34,320 nucleotides of DNA from Hydrogenovibrio sp. UBA654 (GTDB taxonomy: Bacteria; Pseudomonadota; Gammaproteobacteria; Thiomicrospirales; Thiomicrospiraceae): positions 1 to 34,320 of the forward strand of contig DBOE01000026.1 of assembly GCA_002299585.1 (NCBI GenBank), written 5' to 3'. The position numbers and the translations under genes were made by a program. This document shows, one piece after another, positions 13,640-22,173 of this stretch (positions within the stretch are counted from its first letter, which is position 1; each line of letters opens with the position of its first letter). The notes below the pieces were generated by a model. It searched no databases. It was not told where the DNA came from and saw only the letters and a list, made by a program, of their open reading frames with translations.

Positions 13640-15571
13640 TTGTCATTATCTAGTTTATCAAAGGAGGTTAAAGATCTTTTTTCTAAGGATAGTAAAATAT
13701 CTTTAAAAATAGATGGTTTTGAAGTTAGAAAAGTTCAAATAGAAATGGCTTTAGCCGTTTCTTGTGCTATTGAAAATGAAGAAGTATTAGTTGCTGAAGC
13801 CGGTACAGGGACGGGTAAAACCTTTGCTTATTTAGCACCAGCAATGCTTGCAGGCAAAAAAGTTATTATTTCTACAGCTACTAAAACTTTACAAGAACAA
13901 TTATTAACTAAAGATATTCCTTTCTTACTTAAACAATGTAGGGTGCAAGGTAGTGCAAGATTATTAAAAGGCCGGGAAAATTATCTCTGTTCGCAACGCT
14001 TAGATATTGCACAAACAGCTGAGCAAAATACTAAGTTGGCTTGGAAAAAGCTAGCCCTAATTAGTGATTGGCAACAGCAAACTATAGATGGCGATAAAGC
14101 AGAATTGTCAACAATAGCTGAAAATGATTTTATTTGGACAAAGGTAAGTTCACGGCAAGAATTTTGTGTGCCGAATGGTTGTACAGCTGATAAAGGTTGT
14201 TTTTATGCTAAGGTTAAAGAGCAAGCCAATGAAGCACAAATATTAGTGGTAAATCATCATTTATTTAGTGCCGATTTAGCTATGCGTGAACAGGGCTTTG
14301 GTAGTGTCTTACCAGAGGCTGATATTTATATCTTTGATGAAGCTCATCAACTACCAGACATAGCCGCCCAATTTTTAGGCTTTAGTATAAGCCGTTCACA
14401 ATTAGATGAGTTAGCTAGGGATATCCGTAATGCCCAAAAAGCAGAGTCAATAGAGTCGATAGAAATATTTGAGCAGGTTAAGTTATTGGAAACTAGTATC
14501 CAAAAGTTTAATTTATCATTAGGTAAGTGGGATAAAAGGTGGCTTTGGGAGGAGTTTTCTACCAATGAATCAGTTCTAAAATTATTAACAGCAATTAAAA
14601 ATCAACTAGGCTTGTTAATTGACATGCTAAAACCCTTAAAAGAAAGGGGAAAGCAAATTACAGCGATTTATAAAAAATGTCAAGATATTGAGGGGCAGTT
14701 AAATACTTGGTTGACTACCGATTCAAAAAATAAGATAAGATGGCTAGAATCATCACAGGCAAGATTTAAATTAAATTTAACGCCTTTAAGCATCGCGGAA
14801 CAATTTAATCGGCAAAAAGATAACCTAGGGGGTAGTTGGGTTTTTACTTCGGCGACTTTGAGCGTAAATAATGATTTTGAATATTTTACCAATAGATTGG
14901 GTTTGTTAGACTCTAAAAATATAAGTTGGGAAAGTCCCTTTGATTTTTCAAGTCAGGCTTTAATTTATCACCCTATTGGTTTGCCAGAACCAAGAACGCA
15001 GGGCTATATTAAAATATGTATGAGGGCTGTTTGGAAATTATTAAAAGCAACTGAAGGGCATGCTTTTTTATTATTTACAAGCTATAAAGCTTTAGCAGAG
15101 GCAAAGCAAATATTAGATGAGCATTGGCAAGGTAGTGTATTATCACAGGGAGATAGCCCTAAAAATGAGTTAATAACTAAATTTAAAAACTCGGCATCGC
15201 CAATTTTATTAGGCACTAGCAGTTTTTGGGAAGGGGTGGATATTAGGGGAGATGCTCTTAAGCTGGTAATGATTGATAGAATTCCCTTTATTCCACCAGA
15301 TGACCCCTTAGTGCAAGCAAGAGAATCTGCTCTTAGAGAAAAAGGTTTAAATAGTTTTTTTAACTTTCAAGTACCTGAAGCGACTATCGGATTAAAGCAA
15401 GGAGCCGGTAGATTAATTAGATCGACTAAGGATACTGGAGTTTTGGTAATCTGCGACCCTAGATTACTCACTAAACAATATGGTCGCATTATAGTTAATA
15501 GTTTGCCTCCCTTTAAATGGGTGTTTAATTCACAAGAAGCGATAGATTTTTTAGAAGAGAATAAAAAATGA
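13640..15571 (+). CDS. yoaA: ATP-dependent DNA helicase, DinG/YoaA family
   Basis: This is a superfamily 2, XPD-like 5'-3' helicase with an iron-sulphur cluster. E. coli YoaA acts with the clamp-loader chi subunit in repair of stalled forks. Walker A AEAGTGTGKT is at residues 52-61 and the DEAH box at 233-236. Four cysteines (117, 176, 181, 187) sit between them as expected for the 4Fe-4S site. Motif VI appears as QGAGRLIRS. The 643 residues match YoaA (636) better than DinG (716). No ATG fits. TTG 13640 has AAGG about 9 nt upstream. It overlaps tsaB by 4 nt, and a yoaA-tsaB neighbourhood also occurs in enterobacteria. Confidence 0.9.
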   Translation: MSLSSLSKEVKDLFSKDSKISLKIDGFEVRKVQIEMALAVSCAIENEEVLVAEAGTGTGKTFAYLAPAMLAGKKVIISTATKTLQEQLLTKDIPFLLKQCRVQGSARLLKGRENYLCSQRLDIAQTAEQNTKLAWKKLALISDWQQQTIDGDKAELSTIAENDFIWTKVSSRQEFCVPNGCTADKGCFYAKVKEQANEAQILVVNHHLFSADLAMREQGFGSVLPEADIYIFDEAHQLPDIAAQFLGFSISRSQLDELARDIRNAQKAESIESIEIFEQVKLLETSIQKFNLSLGKWDKRWLWEEFSTNESVLKLLTAIKNQLGLLIDMLKPLKERGKQITAIYKKCQDIEGQLNTWLTTDSKNKIRWLESSQARFKLNLTPLSIAEQFNRQKDNLGGSWVFTSATLSVNNDFEYFTNRLGLLDSKNISWESPFDFSSQALIYHPIGLPEPRTQGYIKICMRAVWKLLKATEGHAFLLFTSYKALAEAKQILDEHWQGSVLSQGDSPKNELITKFKNSASPILLGTSSFWEGVDIRGDALKLVMIDRIPFIPPDDPLVQARESALREKGLNSFFNFQVPEATIGLKQGAGRLIRSTKDTGVLVICDPRLLTKQYGRIIVNSLPPFKWVFNSQEAIDFLEENKK

Positions 15572-16242
15572 CAACAATTTTAGCTGTTGAATCATCTACT
15601 AAAGCCTGCTCAGTAAGCTTATTATATAAGGGTAAAAGTCATACAGAATTTAAAATAGCTCCACAGCAACATGCAAATTTAATGTTAATTATGGTTGATT
15701 CAGTATTAAAAAAGGTGGGGATAAAAGGTAAGGATATTGATATATTATCTTTTTGTGAAGGTCCGGGTGCTTTTACAGGAATTAGAATTGCTACTGGTGT
15801 TATTCAGGGTTTGGCTTATGGTTGGGATAAACCTGTACTTGGAGTATCAAGCTTAGATGCTCTTGCTTGGCAGGCATATAAAGAAAACAATAGCTTAAAA
15901 ATAATAGCTTGCCTTGATGCCAGAATGAATGAATTATATTTGCAAGAATGTGAAATTATTGAGGGTAAACTAAATTCAACTATCCCAAAAATAATTTCTG
16001 AAGAAAATGCGAATAAATTGATTAAAAAAGCAGGGGTACAAAGTGGGATAGGAGATATAGCTGAAGAATTCCCAGAGTTAATAAAATTATTTTCAAGCTG
16101 GAATAGTGCATATCCTAATGCACAATTTGTAGCAGATATAGCAAGTCAAAGAATAAAACAGGCAAAAAATTTAAGGGAAAAGATTCCATTACCCTTGTAT
16201 TTAAGAAATAATATTGCGATTAAAAAGGAGATTGTTAAATGA
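15568..16242 (+). CDS. tsaB: tRNA t6A modification protein TsaB
   Basis: TsaB is the non-catalytic ASKHA-fold partner of TsaD in making threonylcarbamoyl-adenosine-37 of ANN-decoding tRNAs. TTILAVESSTKACSVSLL at the N-terminus, QQHANLM and SFCEGPGAFTGIRIATGVIQG are the family motifs. 224 residues against 231 in E. coli. ATGA overlaps couple it to the helicase upstream and to the unknown exported protein downstream. Confidence 0.94.
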   Translation: MTTILAVESSTKACSVSLLYKGKSHTEFKIAPQQHANLMLIMVDSVLKKVGIKGKDIDILSFCEGPGAFTGIRIATGVIQGLAYGWDKPVLGVSSLDALAWQAYKENNSLKIIACLDARMNELYLQECEIIEGKLNSTIPKIISEENANKLIKKAGVQSGIGDIAEEFPELIKLFSSWNSAYPNAQFVADIASQRIKQAKNLREKIPLPLYLRNNIAIKKEIVK

Positions 16243-17072
16243 ATTTTTTTAGAATGTGTTTGGTATTATGTTTAATATTTATCAGTGGATTATTGCCAGC
16301 AAAAACCTTTAAAGTCGGGGAAACTATTTTGGTAGCTTTTCCTGCAAATAACATTAAAAATGATGCATATATAATTGGAATAGTTAGAAAAATTACTGCA
16401 AAAGGAGGCTATCAAATAGCAGTAACTGATTTTGTAGAAGGCCATGATTATGGCTTGTCTTGCGAGCCTATAGCAATAGATACAGATGGAAGTATTAGCT
16501 CCCAATCTGGTTGGGAGATTTGGCAAGATACTACTAATTTAATAAATAAACAGTTAGAGTTTATAGTCCCTGCAGATAAAGCGATGAAGCTTAGCTCTGG
16601 GCAATTAATGTTTATAGATAGATATAATATTTACATAATTTATTCTCGCTGGAAGTCTAATGCTCCGATTATATCTATTGGCAAAATAGAATCAGCAAAA
16701 CATGCGGCAATTGCCGTAGGTATTGGAGCAATAAACCCTGCTTTTAACCTAGCCATTTTAGACAGAATTAGTTATTATGATATTCAAACAGGAAGACCTT
16801 TTTGGCCATTCCAATCTATAAAACCCTTGACTGAAATGTTAACCTCAATTCAAAGTATTTTAGATAAAGATAAAAACCTTAATAGTTTATGGAGAGCAAA
16901 AAAAAGAAATTGGGAAGAAATAGAAAAAGATATGCGAATCTATTTTTTAATTGATGCTATCGATAAAGCAGTCACCGATGCCTCTTATATATTGCACGAA
17001 GATGATTTAGACAAAGCAGATCCTAAATATTTAGCTAAGTTAAAACAACAACTTAACCAGTTAGGCTTTTAA
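16239..17072 (+). CDS. Unknown exported protein, tsaB-linked
   Basis: I do not recognise this 277-residue protein. It starts with a signal peptide (MNFFRMCLVLCLIFISGLLPA, then KTFKVGE) and lacks a lipobox Cys at the cleavage point, so it is probably periplasmic. The first mature part (GETILVAFPANN...YIIGIVRKITAKGGYQIAVTDF) looks like a small beta-barrel of the SH3/Tudor sort by its alternating pattern; this is an impression from reading, not a domain hit. The middle repeats short beta stretches, and the C-terminal third is charged and probably helical. It overlaps tsaB by 4 nt (ATGA), so it belongs to the same message. Confidence 0.75.
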   Translation: MNFFRMCLVLCLIFISGLLPAKTFKVGETILVAFPANNIKNDAYIIGIVRKITAKGGYQIAVTDFVEGHDYGLSCEPIAIDTDGSISSQSGWEIWQDTTNLINKQLEFIVPADKAMKLSSGQLMFIDRYNIYIIYSRWKSNAPIISIGKIESAKHAAIAVGIGAINPAFNLAILDRISYYDIQTGRPFWPFQSIKPLTEMLTSIQSILDKDKNLNSLWRAKKRNWEEIEKDMRIYFLIDAIDKAVTDASYILHEDDLDKADPKYLAKLKQQLNQLGF

Positions 17073-17079
17073 TATTTTT

Positions 17080-17085
17080 TATAAT
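17080..17085 (+). promoter_or_regulatory. -10-like box before the rimB-type gene
   Basis: A perfect TATAAT occurs 23 nt before the ATG at 17108. There is no good -35 at the right distance. It could give an independent, near-leaderless transcript, but is weak evidence in AT-rich DNA. Confidence 0.25.
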
Positions 17086-17107
17086 TTAGTGGATATTCTA
17101 AAATAAT

Positions 17108-17518
17108 ATGAAAACTATAGGCAGATATGAAAAAGTAGATTTAAAAAAATTAAACTTATTAGGTTTAAAAGTAAAAGTGGATACCGGAGCTTATTCTCCA
17201 TCGCTTCACTGTCATGAAATTAGCATAAACACTGCCGGCACAGAAGTGTATGTTAAATTATTGGATTCAAATTATGAAATGTATGATGGTAATTTAAGAA
17301 CTTTTAAAATATCAAAAATAAGTGAAGTTAAAAGTTCTAATGGCTCAGTAGAAAATCGTATTTTTATAAAAACAACAATAACTATGTTTAATAAAGACTA
17401 TGAAGCAGAAATATCTCTTACTGATCGGTCTTCTATGCAATTTCCTATGTTATTAGGTAGAAAATTCATACAAGATAAATTTTTAGTAGATGTGTCGTTA
17501 GAATATCAAAACCGTTAG
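17108..17518 (+). CDS. Retropepsin-like aspartic peptidase, RimB / 'ATP-dependent zinc protease' family
   Basis: The family (Pfam Zn_protease, PF05618) was first annotated as a zinc protease but has a retropepsin fold. Members are often encoded with rimK, the glutamate ligase that modifies S6. The active-site motif VDTGAYS has Asp25-Thr26-Gly27-Ala28. The C-terminal hallmark MLLGRKF (about 114-120) is present, as is RTFKISK.SEV in the flap area. At 136 residues it is near the short end of the family. No rimK is adjacent in this window, so its substrate is open. It lies 35 nt after the unknown exported gene. Confidence 0.8.
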   Translation: MKTIGRYEKVDLKKLNLLGLKVKVDTGAYSPSLHCHEISINTAGTEVYVKLLDSNYEMYDGNLRTFKISKISEVKSSNGSVENRIFIKTTITMFNKDYEAEISLTDRSSMQFPMLLGRKFIQDKFLVDVSLEYQNR

Positions 17519-17525
17519 TAAGATT

Positions 17526-17547
17526 AAGCTAAGAGCTTTATTTTTTA
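17526..17547 (+). terminator. Likely terminator after the rimB-type gene
   Basis: AAGCT-AAG-AGCTT (17526-17538) makes a 5-bp stem followed by TATTTTTT. The stem is short, but it sits exactly in the 53-nt convergent gap between the peptidase stop and the hflD stop. Confidence 0.45.
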
Positions 17548-17571
17548 GGGAACCTCTGAATAAGTAAGTAG

Positions 17572-18210
17572 CTAATTTCTAACCAGAGTTTTAGCCGATT
17601 GAAGGTATTTTTTACGAGATAATAACAGCCCCCATCTACTTCCTCCTACTTGTCTCCATAGCATACATGACCTTATTCCAGCTAATAGTAGAGCCCTTAT
17701 TTTGTTAGTTATCTTAGGGTTTTGTAGGTGCCCATGAGACCCATTAACCATTATTCTTGGTTGTATTTGGCTGATATTTTCACTATAAGCTCTTGCTAGG
17801 GTTGCTATTATATTTTCGTGAAAATCTCCAAAGTGACTACGATTATTTTTGGCGGATTCAATTGTTCTGAAGACTTTTGGTAATATTTCTTCTTTAGCGG
17901 ATATTTTTTTTTCCAACATTATTAGGCTTAATGCATATTTAGTTATTTCTATATTTCTTGATTGTACTGTCTGGTTTGAAGACATTTGAGATAGTAATGT
18001 ATCTGTACCTAATTGGATTTTGCTAGCATCACCAAATACATCTATAGTGCTTGCAGGATTTTCTGCAAATAATGAGTTTATGCTGGATTGAAAAGCAACT
18101 TCATCTGTTTTTCCAGTTGTAGCCAGTTCATAGACTTGTCTTGCTACTTGGTAAATTCCGATTAAAGAAATCGTTCTATCTTGTTGAATGTATTGGCTTT
18201 GTTGGGTCAT
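17572..18210 (-). CDS. hflD: HflD, high frequency lysogenization protein homologue
   Basis: HflD is a helical, membrane-associated protein. In E. coli it binds lambda CII, but its cellular role is unclear. It is almost always encoded directly after mnmA. The 212 residues match E. coli (213). The N-terminal QDRTISLIGIYQVARQVYELA pattern (Q-D-x3-L-x-G-I-x-Q-x-A-x-x-V) is typical, and LRALLLAGIRSCMLWRQVGG is recognisable as the C-terminal family motif. It overlaps mnmA by 4 nt, so the two are coupled. purB, the next gene in E. coli, is not present; the neighbour is the convergent rimB-type gene. Confidence 0.9.
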   Translation of the reverse strand: MTQQSQYIQQDRTISLIGIYQVARQVYELATTGKTDEVAFQSSINSLFAENPASTIDVFGDASKIQLGTDTLLSQMSSNQTVQSRNIEITKYALSLIMLEKKISAKEEILPKVFRTIESAKNNRSHFGDFHENIIATLARAYSENISQIQPRIMVNGSHGHLQNPKITNKIRALLLAGIRSCMLWRQVGGSRWGLLLSRKKYLQSAKTLVRN

Positions 18211-19343
18211 TTTATTGCTTCTTCATATCTGTGGAAACGATTTGTTATTATGCCACCACCTAAGCACTTATCATTTTCATAAAACACTATTGATTGTCCA
18301 GGGGCTATTGCCGTTTGCTCTTCTGTAAACTTCACTGTAATTTTTTGTCCTGTATTTTTTATTATTGTACAGGGTTGTTCTATTTGCCGATAGCGTATTT
18401 TAGCTTTTAATAAAGTTTTATTTTTAGGAGCTACTTGTGCGACCCAGTCTAAGTTTTCAGCCACTAAATATTGGTGATTTAATAAAGGGTGTTGCTTTCC
18501 TTGTACCGCAATTAATCGATTATTTTGCAGATCTTTATCAGCAACAAACCATGGGTCATCAGTTTCACCATGACCTCCTCCAATGCCTAAACCTTTTCTT
18601 TGTCCCAAGGTATGGTACATTAGTCCATCATGTTTGCCAATTACAATATTATCTGTATTAACAATATCACCAGGGTTGGTGGGTATGAACTGTTGTAAAA
18701 AATCTTTAAATTTACGCTCACCAATAAAGCAAATACCAGTACTATCTTTTTTGTCATGTATAGTAAAGCCAGCTTCTTCAGCCAACTGCCTTACTAATGG
18801 TTTTTTTAATTCACCTATGGGAAACAGTACTTTTGCTAATTGATCTTGCTGTAGGGTGTATAAGAAATAACTTTGGTCTTTATTATCGTCAACTCCTTTT
18901 AATAATTGGAATTTATTATTAAGCTGATTTACTCTTGCATAATGCCCTGTAGCAATATAATCAGCACCAAGTTTTAGCGCATAATTTAAAAATACTTTAA
19001 ATTTTACTTCTTTATTACATAGTATGTCTGGATTAGGGGTTCTACCAGCTTTGTACTCACTAATAAAATGTTCAAAAACACTATCCCAATAATCCCTAGA
19101 GAAGTTTTTTTTATGAAAATTAATACCTATTTTTTTGCAAACTTCTGCGGCATCCAACATATCTTCTTTTACAGGGCAATAGTCTTTTTCATCATCCTTG
19201 TCCCAGTTTTTCATAAAAAATCCTTCCACATCGTAACCCTGTTTTTTCAAGATTAATGCGGTAGTAGATGAGTCAACTCCACCAGACATGCCTACAATAA
19301 CTTTTATATTTTTATTTGCTGGATTATGGGCAAGTATGTTCAA
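18207..19343 (-). CDS. mnmA: tRNA-specific 2-thiouridylase MnmA
   Basis: MnmA puts sulphur on U34 of tRNA for Lys, Glu and Gln. The PP-loop is SGGVDSS at residues 20-26. Catalytic cysteines are Cys109 (NPDILCN) and Cys205 (STGICFIGER). NWD near 46-48 and TGHYAR are also conserved, and the C-terminal beta-barrel ends GQSIVFYENDKCLGGG. 378 residues is normal. The start is TTG at 19343-19341 with CTGGAG 6-7 nt upstream; no ATG lies before the PP-loop. It overlaps rluE by 20 nt and hflD by 4 nt, giving one rluE-mnmA-hflD message. Confidence 0.96.
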   Translation of the reverse strand: MNILAHNPANKNIKVIVGMSGGVDSSTTALILKKQGYDVEGFFMKNWDKDDEKDYCPVKEDMLDAAEVCKKIGINFHKKNFSRDYWDSVFEHFISEYKAGRTPNPDILCNKEVKFKVFLNYALKLGADYIATGHYARVNQLNNKFQLLKGVDDNKDQSYFLYTLQQDQLAKVLFPIGELKKPLVRQLAEEAGFTIHDKKDSTGICFIGERKFKDFLQQFIPTNPGDIVNTDNIVIGKHDGLMYHTLGQRKGLGIGGGHGETDDPWFVADKDLQNNRLIAVQGKQHPLLNHQYLVAENLDWVAQVAPKNKTLLKAKIRYRQIEQPCTIIKNTGQKITVKFTEEQTAIAPGQSIVFYENDKCLGGGIITNRFHRYEEAIK

Positions 19344-19878
19344 TATATTCTCCAGGTTGTAATTTATTTAATGTCCATTTGCCAATTTTTATTCTGACTA
19401 ATCTTAGGGTGGGGTAGCCTACAGCAGCCGTCATTCTTCTTATTTGTCTATTTTTACCTTCGCTAATAGTTATTTCAATCCAGCTGGTTGGTATATTTTT
19501 TCTTTTTCTAATTGGAGGGTTTCTAGCCCATAGCCATTGTGGTTGTTTGCTCATTTTAACCTTGGCAGGTTTGCTAATGCCATCTTTTAATTCTACACCT
19601 TTTGTTAAATTTGCTAATTCTTGCTTACTAATTTTTCCCTCTACTTGTACAAGATAGGTTTTTGGTAGTTTAAAGTCAGGGTTGCTTATTTGATTTTGTA
19701 ATTTACCATTGCTAGTTAAAATTAATAATCCTTCTGAGTCAAAATCAAGCCTGCCTGCCGCATAAAAATTGGGTATTTTAATAAAATTTGCCAGAGTTTG
19801 TCTTTTTTTGGTGCTACTTTTATCGCTAAACTGACAAAGAACTTGAAAAGGTTTATTAAAAATTAGTATTTGGCTCAT
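19324..19878 (-). CDS. rluE: 23S rRNA pseudouridine 2457 synthase RluE
   Basis: RluE belongs to the RsuA family without an S4 domain. It modifies U2457 in the peptidyl-transferase region in E. coli. The catalytic motif AAGRLDFDSEGLLILTSNG has Asp45. Later NRQIRRMTAAVGYPTLRLVR and TLNKLQPGEY match the family. 184 residues against 217 in E. coli, the difference being a shorter N-terminus. It heads the rluE-mnmA-hflD run; the nudJ gene that lies between rluE and mnmA in E. coli is absent. Divergent from icd with a 60-nt intergenic region. Confidence 0.92.
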   Translation of the reverse strand: MSQILIFNKPFQVLCQFSDKSSTKKRQTLANFIKIPNFYAAGRLDFDSEGLLILTSNGKLQNQISNPDFKLPKTYLVQVEGKISKQELANLTKGVELKDGISKPAKVKMSKQPQWLWARNPPIRKRKNIPTSWIEITISEGKNRQIRRMTAAVGYPTLRLVRIKIGKWTLNKLQPGEYIEHTCP

Positions 19879-19897
19879 GAATAGTTATGGGCAATAA

Positions 19898-19920
19898 GTT
19901 AGAATTAGCATAATTCTAAC
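19898..19920. promoter_or_regulatory. Perfect 10-bp inverted repeat between rluE and icd
   Basis: GTTAGAATTA (19898-19907), then GCA, then TAATTCTAAC (19911-19920) is a perfect palindrome with a 3-nt centre in the only promoter space shared by two divergent genes. Both strands contain -10-like strings inside it (GCATAAT on plus). A dimeric repressor or activator site is the simplest reading. A hairpin in the icd leader, with an ATTTTT tail, is the other. Confidence 0.45.
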
Positions 19921-19938
19921 ATTTTTACAGGTATTTAC

Positions 19939-22173
19939 ATGTCGCAAAAGATTATTTACACACTTACAGATGAGGCTCCTGCTTTAGCAACCTATTCATT
20001 ACTACCGGTTGTGCAGGCATTTTCAAAGGTGGCGATGATAGATGTGGAAACAAAAGATATTTCTTTAGCGGCAAGAATTTTAGCTAACTTTACGGATTAT
20101 TTATCAGCAGAGCAAAAAACAGAGGATGCCTTAGTAGAACTAGGTAAATTAGTAGTATTTGCAGATACTAATATTATTAAATTACCTAATATTAGTGCCT
20201 CTGTGCCACAGTTAATCGCCGCAATAGGTGAATTACAAGAGCAGGGTTATGCTATTCCAAATTATCTAGTTGAGCCAAAAACAGATAAAGAAATATCTAT
20301 TAAAAATATATATGCAAAAATATTAGGTAGTGCAGTAAATCCAGTGTTGCGCGAAGGTAATTCTGATCGCCGTGCTCCTGATGCGGTAAAAAATCATGTT
20401 AAAAATAATCCTCACTCAATGGGGGCTTGGGCAGCGGATTCTAAAACAATTGTAAAAAGTATGTCTGCAGGAGATTTTTATGGTTCAGAAACCTCAACAA
20501 CTATACAAAAAGAAACTGATTATAAAATTATTTTTAATAAAATCTCTGGTGAACAGGTTGAATTAAAAGGTTATGCAACTTTATTAGCTGGTGAAATTAT
20601 AGATACTGCAGTGATGAAAAAAGTTGCCTTAATTAAGTTTTTTAATGAAGCAATTTATGAAGCAAAACAAAAAGATATATTGTTTTCTTTACACTTAAAA
20701 GCAACAATGATGAAAGTATCAGACCCGATAATTTTTGGGCAGGCAGTTAGTGTTTTCTTTCAAGATTTGTTTAGTAAACATGAAGCAACTTTTATAAAAC
20801 TTGAGATTAATTTAAATAATGGTTTTGGTGATCTAATCAATAAAATTGAATCTTTGCCAATTAATAAAAAAGAGGCTATAGAAAAAGATATTGAAATAAT
20901 TTTAAAAGCACAACCAAGTTTGGCAATGGTAGATTCAGATAAAGGAATTACTAACTTACATGTGCCTTCTGATGTGATTATTGATGCATCTATGCCTGCA
21001 ATGATTAGAACCTCTGGGCAAATGTGGAATAAAAATGGACAACCACAAGATACTATGGCAGTAATACCTGATCGTTGTTATGCTGGTGTTTATAATGAGA
21101 CAATAAAATTTTGTAAACAACATGGGGCATTTGATCCAACAACTATGGGTACAGTTCCTAATGTTGGCTTAATGGCTCAAAAGGCGGAAGAATACGGTTC
21201 TCACGATAAAACTTTTCAAGTTGAACAAGCAGGTGCTATTAAGGTCGTAACCGCACAAGGAGAGACTTTGTTGTCGCAAAATGTAGATTCTGGTGATATT
21301 TTTCGTATGTGCCAGACTAAAGATGCTCCAATTAAAGACTGGGTGAAATTAGCGGTAACTAGAGCAAAAGCAACACATTATCCAGCAGTATTTTGGCTAG
21401 ATAATGAGCGAGCCCATGACAATGAGGTAATTAAAAAAGTAAATGATTATTTACTTACTCATGATACTAAGGGGCTTGAAATCCATATAATGCCACCAGA
21501 AGAAGCAACTAGGTACACACTTCGTCATGTAGCAGAGGGGCAAAATGTTATCTCAATAACAGGTAATGTTTTACGAGATTATTTGACGGATCTATTTCCA
21601 ATTTTAGAACTTGGAACCTCGGCTAAAATGCTCTCAATAGTGCCACTAATGAATGGTGGTGGATTATTTGAAACAGGGGCAGGAGGTTCAGCGCCAAAAC
21701 ATGTACAGCAGCTTATAGCAGAAAATCATTTGCGGTGGGATTCTTTGGGAGAGTTTTTAGCAATAGCCGCTTCTTATCAACATCTAGCAAATAGATTTGA
21801 TAATAAAAAAGCAAATATTTTATCTAAAACTCTAGATAAAGCTACTGAAAAATTATTAGCAAATAATAAGTCGCCAGCAAGAAAAGTTACTGAGATAGAT
21901 AATAAAACTAGCCATTTTTATCTAGCTTTATATTGGGCAGAAGAGCTAGCTACACAAGTAGATGATTTAACAATACAAAAACAATTCAAACCTTTTGCAG
22001 AAGAGTTATTTATTAAAAAGCAAACAATTATTAAGCAATTAAATACTAACAAAGCAATTGCAGTAAATTTACAAGGTTATTATCAGCCAAGTGTAGATGT
22101 TGCGACACAGGTAATGCGTCCTAGTGATGTTTTTAATAAAATAATTGCTGGTATAGCAACTGAAGTGAGTTAA
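19939..22173 (+). CDS. icd: NADP-dependent isocitrate dehydrogenase, monomeric type
   Basis: This is the ~80 kDa monomeric IDH (often called IDH-II), which oxidises isocitrate to 2-oxoglutarate in the TCA cycle. It is only distantly related to the ~45 kDa dimeric enzyme of E. coli. The family N-terminus is MSQKIIYTLTDEAPALATYS, with NSDRRAPDAVKNHVKNNPHSMG and CYAGVYNETIKFCKQHGAFDPTTMG further on. MNGGGLFETGAGGSAPKHVQQ and HLRWDSLGEFLA complete the match. 744 residues fits (about 740). AGG precedes the ATG by 9 nt. It is a single-gene unit whose stop touches the bamD stop on the other strand. Confidence 0.97.
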   Translation: MSQKIIYTLTDEAPALATYSLLPVVQAFSKVAMIDVETKDISLAARILANFTDYLSAEQKTEDALVELGKLVVFADTNIIKLPNISASVPQLIAAIGELQEQGYAIPNYLVEPKTDKEISIKNIYAKILGSAVNPVLREGNSDRRAPDAVKNHVKNNPHSMGAWAADSKTIVKSMSAGDFYGSETSTTIQKETDYKIIFNKISGEQVELKGYATLLAGEIIDTAVMKKVALIKFFNEAIYEAKQKDILFSLHLKATMMKVSDPIIFGQAVSVFFQDLFSKHEATFIKLEINLNNGFGDLINKIESLPINKKEAIEKDIEIILKAQPSLAMVDSDKGITNLHVPSDVIIDASMPAMIRTSGQMWNKNGQPQDTMAVIPDRCYAGVYNETIKFCKQHGAFDPTTMGTVPNVGLMAQKAEEYGSHDKTFQVEQAGAIKVVTAQGETLLSQNVDSGDIFRMCQTKDAPIKDWVKLAVTRAKATHYPAVFWLDNERAHDNEVIKKVNDYLLTHDTKGLEIHIMPPEEATRYTLRHVAEGQNVISITGNVLRDYLTDLFPILELGTSAKMLSIVPLMNGGGLFETGAGGSAPKHVQQLIAENHLRWDSLGEFLAIAASYQHLANRFDNKKANILSKTLDKATEKLLANNKSPARKVTEIDNKTSHFYLALYWAEELATQVDDLTIQKQFKPFAEELFIKKQTIIKQLNTNKAIAVNLQGYYQPSVDVATQVMRPSDVFNKIIAGIATEVS

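Noticed and set aside
17548..17564. GGGAACCTCTGAATAAG between the rimB-type gene and hflD, resembling IS5-like terminal repeats
   Set aside because: Only one copy is seen, with no partner repeat or target duplication in the window; the resemblance is from memory only.
18437..18843. Two plus-strand ORFs of 74 and 86 residues inside mnmA
   Set aside because: Both lie antisense to conserved MnmA motifs, overlap each other, and have no recognisable content.
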